From assembly GCA_027563935.2 (NCBI GenBank), contig CM050452.1, forward strand, positions 32,806,850 to 32,870,849: a stretch of 64,000 bases of DNA. Direction: 5' to 3'. A model generated the notes under the pieces. That model made no database searches. It was not told the origin of the DNA and worked only from the letters and a program-made list of their open reading frames with translations. Source of the stretch: Costus lasius. Lineage: Eukaryota; Streptophyta; Magnoliopsida; Zingiberales; Costaceae. The position numbers were made by a program, and so were the translations under genes. This document shows, one piece after another, positions 59,065-64,000 of the stretch. How positions within the stretch are numbered: position 1 is the first letter of the stretch; each line of letters opens with the position of its first letter.

Positions 59065-60762
59065 TGTTGGGGTATGCCCTTAAGGCTAATGTTTGAGGCC
59101 TTGGGATTGTAACAGTATCATGTATAAACTCTTGTGTTTATAAAGGCAATGGTTGTTATTCAGATTGTTACATTGTCTGCTGCAATAAGTGTTCTTCTGA
59201 ATAATGTCTCAATGCTGTTCAGCTAGGCTGACATGCTATAAGTCCTTAGTCGAGATATCTTGGTGAACATGAGACAGCCTTGATATGATTGAGACTAATA
59301 TGTGTTCTAATCTTATAGGATGCTTCGAGCATGGAATAAGATGTAGACTCATGGGTACATTGGATGTACTGGACAGACCCTACTAGGATATTCAATTGCT
59401 TGTCACAATGTGAATAATCCTTGTTTGCAACAAGTGGCACATGTCCTCTGACTTGAGATCACTTGTGTTTCTAAATGATGATTGTCATTGTTTTGAGGTA
59501 GTTCAATATCATTTGAAATATAATGGTTATAGACTATCTTGGATAATGATTATGATTCAGGTTAGGGCACTAGTGATAGATATAGGATTGCCGTCTCCTT
59601 GTTGAAGGAGTGTGATGTTCTATAGGGGCCCCCTAAATGAGATGATTGAGAAAGTGTATGGCCATACCCAGGTTACTATGTTCATCTGATCTAATCATGC
59701 TCATCATATTGGAGCTACAGGCTTGACACGCTTGTCCAATAAGAACATCCAGTGGCAAAGGAAACATGTATGCCTAGTGAAGGAGATTCACACTTGTGTT
59801 GTGGTTTGGGTGTAGTCTTGGAAGACTCTTTCCTTTATATCGGGAGACAGTGATGTGTTGCTAGATACCCCTCACTGATCGTGATAACGTAAGTTATCGT
59901 TACCGACATTTAAAGGAAACCCTTAGGGTCGCACAATTTGATGATATGGCTTACTTAAGTCAGATCGTGTGGACTGAATTATTTGGGTTCAGTTTTAAAG
60001 GGATTGAATCTCTGATTGTAGGTGAGATCTGGTCTGATCATGTTTGATTGATTAGGGCTTGAGATCGGTAAGCTTCGATCGAGAGATTTGATGCTAGATC
60101 GGTGAGATCAAGAACATCAAGAGATGAACGGTCAGATCTAGAACTTTAGGGTTTAATTAGATCTGGACTACATGCTTGGGCTGATTTGGTTTGGTCATTG
60201 AACCAATGCAATTGAACCATGGCTTGGTTCAAAGAGGATAAAGAGGAGCGATCGGTTCACTTGGAGTGAACGCAAGGATGATCGCATGAACGCATGGAGT
60301 CAAGGACTTTCCATTTTTAGAAGTCGGTTTTTCCATCTTGGAAAAACGTCTCCACGTTTGACGAAAACGTCTCCACTTCGTTTTCGAGACGTTTTCTTGC
60401 CTCTTCCTCTCGACGACACACTTTGGTGTGAAGGTGGAAAAACACTTTGGAGAAAGTTCGGCCAAGCAAGTCTTCATCCTTCCATTCCTTTCCATACGAG
60501 AAGAAAACTTTGGAGCCTTGCTAGCACAAGTCGCGCCAAAGGAGTAGGCCTTCTTCCTCTTGTGTGCGACAGCCTTTGGCGAAGATTCAATTGATTCTTT
60601 GCTTCCAAGTTGCCATCCCTTCATGGCTATGGTATGATCTCTCATATCCTAAAGTTGATCATATGGTTCTAATATGCGATCCTAGAAACCCTTGTTTCCG
60701 CCCATGCTTGTTAGATGCGCATGTTTAGGGTTTCGACTCCCCTTGCTTTAGGGGTTCCTTCA
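59065..60762 (+). repeat. 5' LTR of A4
   Basis: 1698 bp, from TGTTGGGG to GGTTCCTTCA. The five bases before it are CAAGT; the uninterrupted LTR sequence (60606-60614) shows that this is where A3 was split. Confidence 0.93.
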
Positions 60763-60764
60763 AT

Positions 60765-60776
60765 TAGTATCAGAGC
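60765..60776 (+). promoter_or_regulatory. Primer-binding site of A4
   Basis: TAGTATCAGAGC, two bases after the LTR end, has one mismatch to the sequence TGGTATCAGAGC kept in A2. Confidence 0.85.
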
Positions 60777-62627
60777 AGGTTTACATATGATTCATATGAT
60801 TGCTTAAGGTGATCCTTGTTTGCGCTTATGATCTAAGTTTTCTCATCATGCGATAATACTAGTTGAAAGTATTTTTGTGGCGCATATATGAGATTGATTT
60901 TGGTGGCGCTTGTGTAAGGTTGATTTTGTTGGTGCATGTATATTGCTTACATTGTTGCGCATGTTACATGTAGTTGTTTTATCAAAACTTAACTTGCGCG
61001 CCTTTGATTAGATCTAAGTTGCGCCTACTGTAAACCCTTAGACGGGTTGATGGGGTTGAAAGCATCATCTAGTTTAGATCAAACTAGTCTAATCAGACCA
61101 TCTGACAGCCTAGATGGGTCGACCAGATGGCACCTATGCGCAAGCACGAGGTGGCTATAGGTCGATTGCATCACAGGCGTGTAGCGAGGTCTGGTTGAGA
61201 CAACCAGTGAACACACATGAGTTAGGCCCGGGGTCACACCCGCTTGCCAGATCTCATGTTGGTTGTTCAGCCCTTGGCGCATGCATAGTTGACCATTAGG
61301 TCAACGCAAGTCAGTTAAGACTTGGTGCATGCAAGGGCATGGATCTAACTAGACATGATGAGTGGATCCCTATCAATGGACCGTTGTAAGGTTGTAGGGC
61401 ACATAAGAAAAGTAAAATTGATGCCAATGGGTTTTCAAAATTTTGTTTTCTTTGTAATGGATCACATGTTGATTGATGCCATGATGCTTGTTTATTTCAT
61501 CTTATGTGGGTTGCCCTTTAATGTGTGCTGTGCTGGGGCCTGCGAGCCTGGTTAATTATAAATTAATATTTATTTGTGATCTGCGAATCACATTGTATTT
61601 AATTTATAAAATGTAATTGACCTACGAGTCAATCTTGTCTAGATAGATTAATTTGTAAATTAATCAGACAAGAGCACAGAGCACACTTGGCAGAGGCGCT
61701 TGCAGCAGAGGCTTGACCAGGTGGGAGGTCCAGGGTTCGACTCTGGGACCAGGCGCATTTTACCTGGTGGGCGTACCAGAGCTGCAGTGGGCGCTTGGGC
61801 CCTGGTTTGGGCCAGATGAGCAGCAAAAGACCCATGAAGAAAAGCAAGTGAAGACTTAAGTTTAATTTAAGGTCTAACTTAGGCTTAATGGGCTTTTACC
61901 ACATAAGATCAGCATGCTTTCTATTTATTGCTTTTATAATTAGAATTGCATGAGTTTATCTTCTGCTATCACCATAGGAATTGCATAATAGTCAAGAAGA
62001 TAAAAGACCGTTAAAATCCAACGCTAAAATATCAAGCTCGTAAGCCTTCTGACGCGAAACCTCACTGTTCTGATTATCGTTGGAGCCGTGTTGTACCCAC
62101 TCAGTGGGCACGTCCATCTATCTTCAGATGGTGCGGGATTACACCTGCGTGTTACAGAGAAGGGATTTATCGCTTCTCGTTGCTCAGCATAGCACGTGGT
62201 GGTCCAGGGAGTAGGTCGGGTCAGCTTGACCATGTAGGCTACATATGTGGCGCATATGGTAGCACATGGAGGCAGCCATCTGTGGGATCAGAGACTGTGT
62301 TGTACGAACTCAGTTGGCACAGTCAGCTGGATTGCCCAGATGAAGGGGAATCGCACGGGTTGGCGATTGGTAGGGACTGCCTACCAGAAATTAGTGCTTG
62401 TACTCTCTGTGCATCTTATCTCGCCTGAGCGAGACGCGGAGACCAAGTATGAAATCTGGATCCCATCTCACTAAAAGAGTTCTACTCATTCGGGCTGTTT
62501 TTGCTGGATTTTTCAGCCAGATAAAATAGTGAGAAAAGAATCTTTCTTAAGTCCTGGATTGATTCTAAACATTGATACTGACCTTGCTGTTCTTGCATTG
62601 TTGTAGATTCCTGCAGTAACGAACACC
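60777..62627 (+). other. 5' leader of A4
   Basis: About 1.85 kb without a supported gene. A hairpin with a T-arm-like loop (GGTTCGACT) is at 61727-61750. An acceptor-like TTGTTGTAG (about 62598-62606) precedes the gag ATG. The 82-codon ORF at 62180-62428 is discussed under rejected items. Confidence 0.8.
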
Positions 62628-64000
62628 ATGAGCTTCAATGTGCGATCCCTACTGGAAAGGGAGAAGTTTGCTGGGCCAAACTTCTCAGACTGGTACGGAC
62701 ACCTTAAGATTGTTCTTAAGGCAGAGAGGAAACTGTATGTCCTCGAGACGGCTATACCGCCTCAACCCGCTCCGAACGCCGCAAGGGCGGTTCGGGATGC
62801 CTATGAAAAGCACGTCAATGATAGCATTGATGTCGCTTGCCTGATGCTAGCGTCTATGACGCCACCGCTGCAGCGTCAGCATGAGGATATGTCTGCTATA
62901 GAAATGATAGCAAACCTCAAGATGCTGTATGCTGCACAGGCGAGGACCGAACGCTATAATCTGACCAAGCTTTTCTTTCAGAGCAAACTGGCTGAAGGGA
63001 GCCCAGTGGGAGCTCACGTGCTCAAGATGATTGGGCACAAGGAGGCTCTAGAGAAACTGGGGCATACCATCAATCAGGAGCTTGCTGTAGACATTATTCT
63101 GCAGTCTCTTCCGCCCTCTTTCGATGCGTTCATCATTAACTTTAATATGAACAAAATCGATTGTACTCCGGCAGAGCTGCTGAATATGCTCTTGACTACT
63201 GAGGAAACTCTGAAGGGAAAGCCTTCAACCTCTGTCTTAATGGTTCCTTCAAGGAACAAGAAGAAGGGGAAGAAGGGCAAAGCCCCTGTCAAGAACTACA
63301 GTAAGGCTCTGAAACAAAAGGTGAAGCGGTCGAAGGACAACAGGTGTTTCCACTGTGGCCAGCTGGGTCACTGGAAAAAGGACTGTAAAGCGCTCCAAGG
63401 AGACAAGAAGGGAAGCATCGCTTCTGGCTCAGGTATATTTGTGACTGAAGTCATGATATCCTCTTCTTCTATTTCATGGGTGTTGGACACTGCATGTGGA
63501 GTTCACATTTGTTCAAATGTACAGGAACTCAAGAGAAGAAGACAGGTGGGACAGCATGAGGTGGACCTACGCGTTGGAAACGGGGCATGGGTTGCTGCTG
63601 TTGCTATAGGGGATTATTACATCTCATTACCATCTGGCATTGTATTAGAATTAAACAATTGTTACTTTGTACCCAGTATTACCAAAAATATTATCTCTAT
63701 TCCTGCTCTTGTCAGGAAAGGGTTTTCCTTTGAATGCAAGATTTCAAAGTGTTATCTTACTCTTGATAATATTGTTTATGCTACTGGTTCAATTAACAAT
63801 GGGTTATTCATGTTGGACATGGAATATTCTATACAAAACATTGATAATAAGAAAGCCAAGTATGCTGATGACAGCACCTTGCTATGGCATAGTCGTTTAG
63901 GCCATATTAACAAGAAGCGCATTAAGCGGTTGCATGATCATGGACTGCTGGGATCATTCTTTTATGAGGAGATTGATACATGCAAAGCTTGTTTAATGGG
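62628..64000 (+). CDS. gag-pol: Family A gag-pol of A4, runs off the window
   Basis: The ATG at 62628 begins MSFNVRSLLEREKFAG, matching A1 at 747. The frame stays open for 457 codons to the window end. It contains gag with the CCHC knuckle (CFHCGQLGHWKKDC, at about 63343-63386), the protease motif WVLDTACG (about 63477) and the pre-integrase region (WHSRLGH, about 63885). It differs from A1 by scattered substitutions only. Integrase core, reverse transcriptase and RNase H lie beyond the window, so its integrity is unknown. Confidence 0.92.
   Translation, partial: MSFNVRSLLEREKFAGPNFSDWYGHLKIVLKAERKLYVLETAIPPQPAPNAARAVRDAYEKHVNDSIDVACLMLASMTPPLQRQHEDMSAIEMIANLKMLYAAQARTERYNLTKLFFQSKLAEGSPVGAHVLKMIGHKEALEKLGHTINQELAVDIILQSLPPSFDAFIINFNMNKIDCTPAELLNMLLTTEETLKGKPSTSVLMVPSRNKKKGKKGKAPVKNYSKALKQKVKRSKDNRCFHCGQLGHWKKDCKALQGDKKGSIASGSGIFVTEVMISSSSISWVLDTACGVHICSNVQELKRRRQVGQHEVDLRVGNGAWVAAVAIGDYYISLPSGIVLELNNCYFVPSITKNIISIPALVRKGFSFECKISKCYLTLDNIVYATGSINNGLFMLDMEYSIQNIDNKKAKYADDSTLLWHSRLGHINKKRIKRLHDHGLLGSFFYEEIDTCKACLM

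Larger units (their letters stand above)
59065..64000 (+). mobile_element. Element A4: family A copia retrotransposon, 3' end outside window
   Basis: 5' LTR, primer-binding site, leader and open gag-pol up to the window end. It is the latest insertion in this stack because it splits A3. Confidence 0.93.

Noticed and set aside
61681..61757. tRNA gene in the family A leader
   Set aside because: Only a T-arm-like hairpin is present. No acceptor stem or anticodon arm could be formed, so it is reported as a hairpin only.

Overview
This window looks like repeat-dense nuclear DNA from a flowering plant. It is dominated by long-LTR Ty1/copia retrotransposons, with one Athila-type Ty3/gypsy element, several MITEs, and a few broken plant gene pieces: a CYCLING DOF FACTOR-like pseudogene and a saccharopine-dehydrogenase-like exon fragment. 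I see no intact host gene, no rRNA or tRNA gene, no CRISPR array and nothing bacterial. Angela-like elements of this kind are abundant in monocots, but the sequence does not fix the species. Family names rest on protein motifs and LTR termini read by eye.

Two copia families recur. Family A has LTRs of about 1.7 kb starting TGTTGGGGTATGCCC. Family B has LTRs of about 1.9 kb starting TGTTGGTGTATATGCCC. Layout: 1-6372 is element A1 (leader, an uninterrupted 1294-codon gag-pol, 3' LTR), inserted in the reverse-transcriptase region of element B0, whose remainder is 6373-9602. At 10383-13644 lies a complete LTR retrotransposon without coding capacity, flanked by CTAAT duplications, inside an older LTR-like sequence that ends at 15495. 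At 15970-17228 (minus strand) is the CDF-like pseudogene, itself hit by a fold-back MITE. At 17229-19511 is AT-rich DNA with a hAT-like element and a 284-bp tandem duplication. At 19512-27858 is the Athila element, with a nearly complete 3' LTR but only about 100 bp of 5' LTR. It sits in the 5' LTR of element B1 (27859-36345).

The second half holds a minus-strand copia-like LTR remnant with a 200-bp hAT MITE (36346 to about 38100), a gene-like minus-strand ORF (about 38933-39454) and a fold-back repeat (39913-40155). Element B2 follows (40170-45548); its LTR carries a 439-bp hAT-like insertion and its body is cut off in the integrase domain. Next come the saccharopine-dehydrogenase-like fragment, an unassigned stretch, and a chromovirus-like LTR ending at 48729. 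From 48785 onward three family A copies are nested: A2 on the minus strand (48785-57517), A3 inserted in the A2 5' LTR (57518-59064), and A4 inserted in the A3 LTR (59065 to beyond 64000).

Most of the region is therefore the record of successive insertions, which can be ordered. A1 and A4 look young and have open coding sequences as far as they can be read. A2, B0, B1, B2 and the Athila copy are broken. B1 and B2 share the same internal gag deletion. A2 carries many stop codons although its two LTRs are about 99% identical, which suggests it was copied in trans while already defective.
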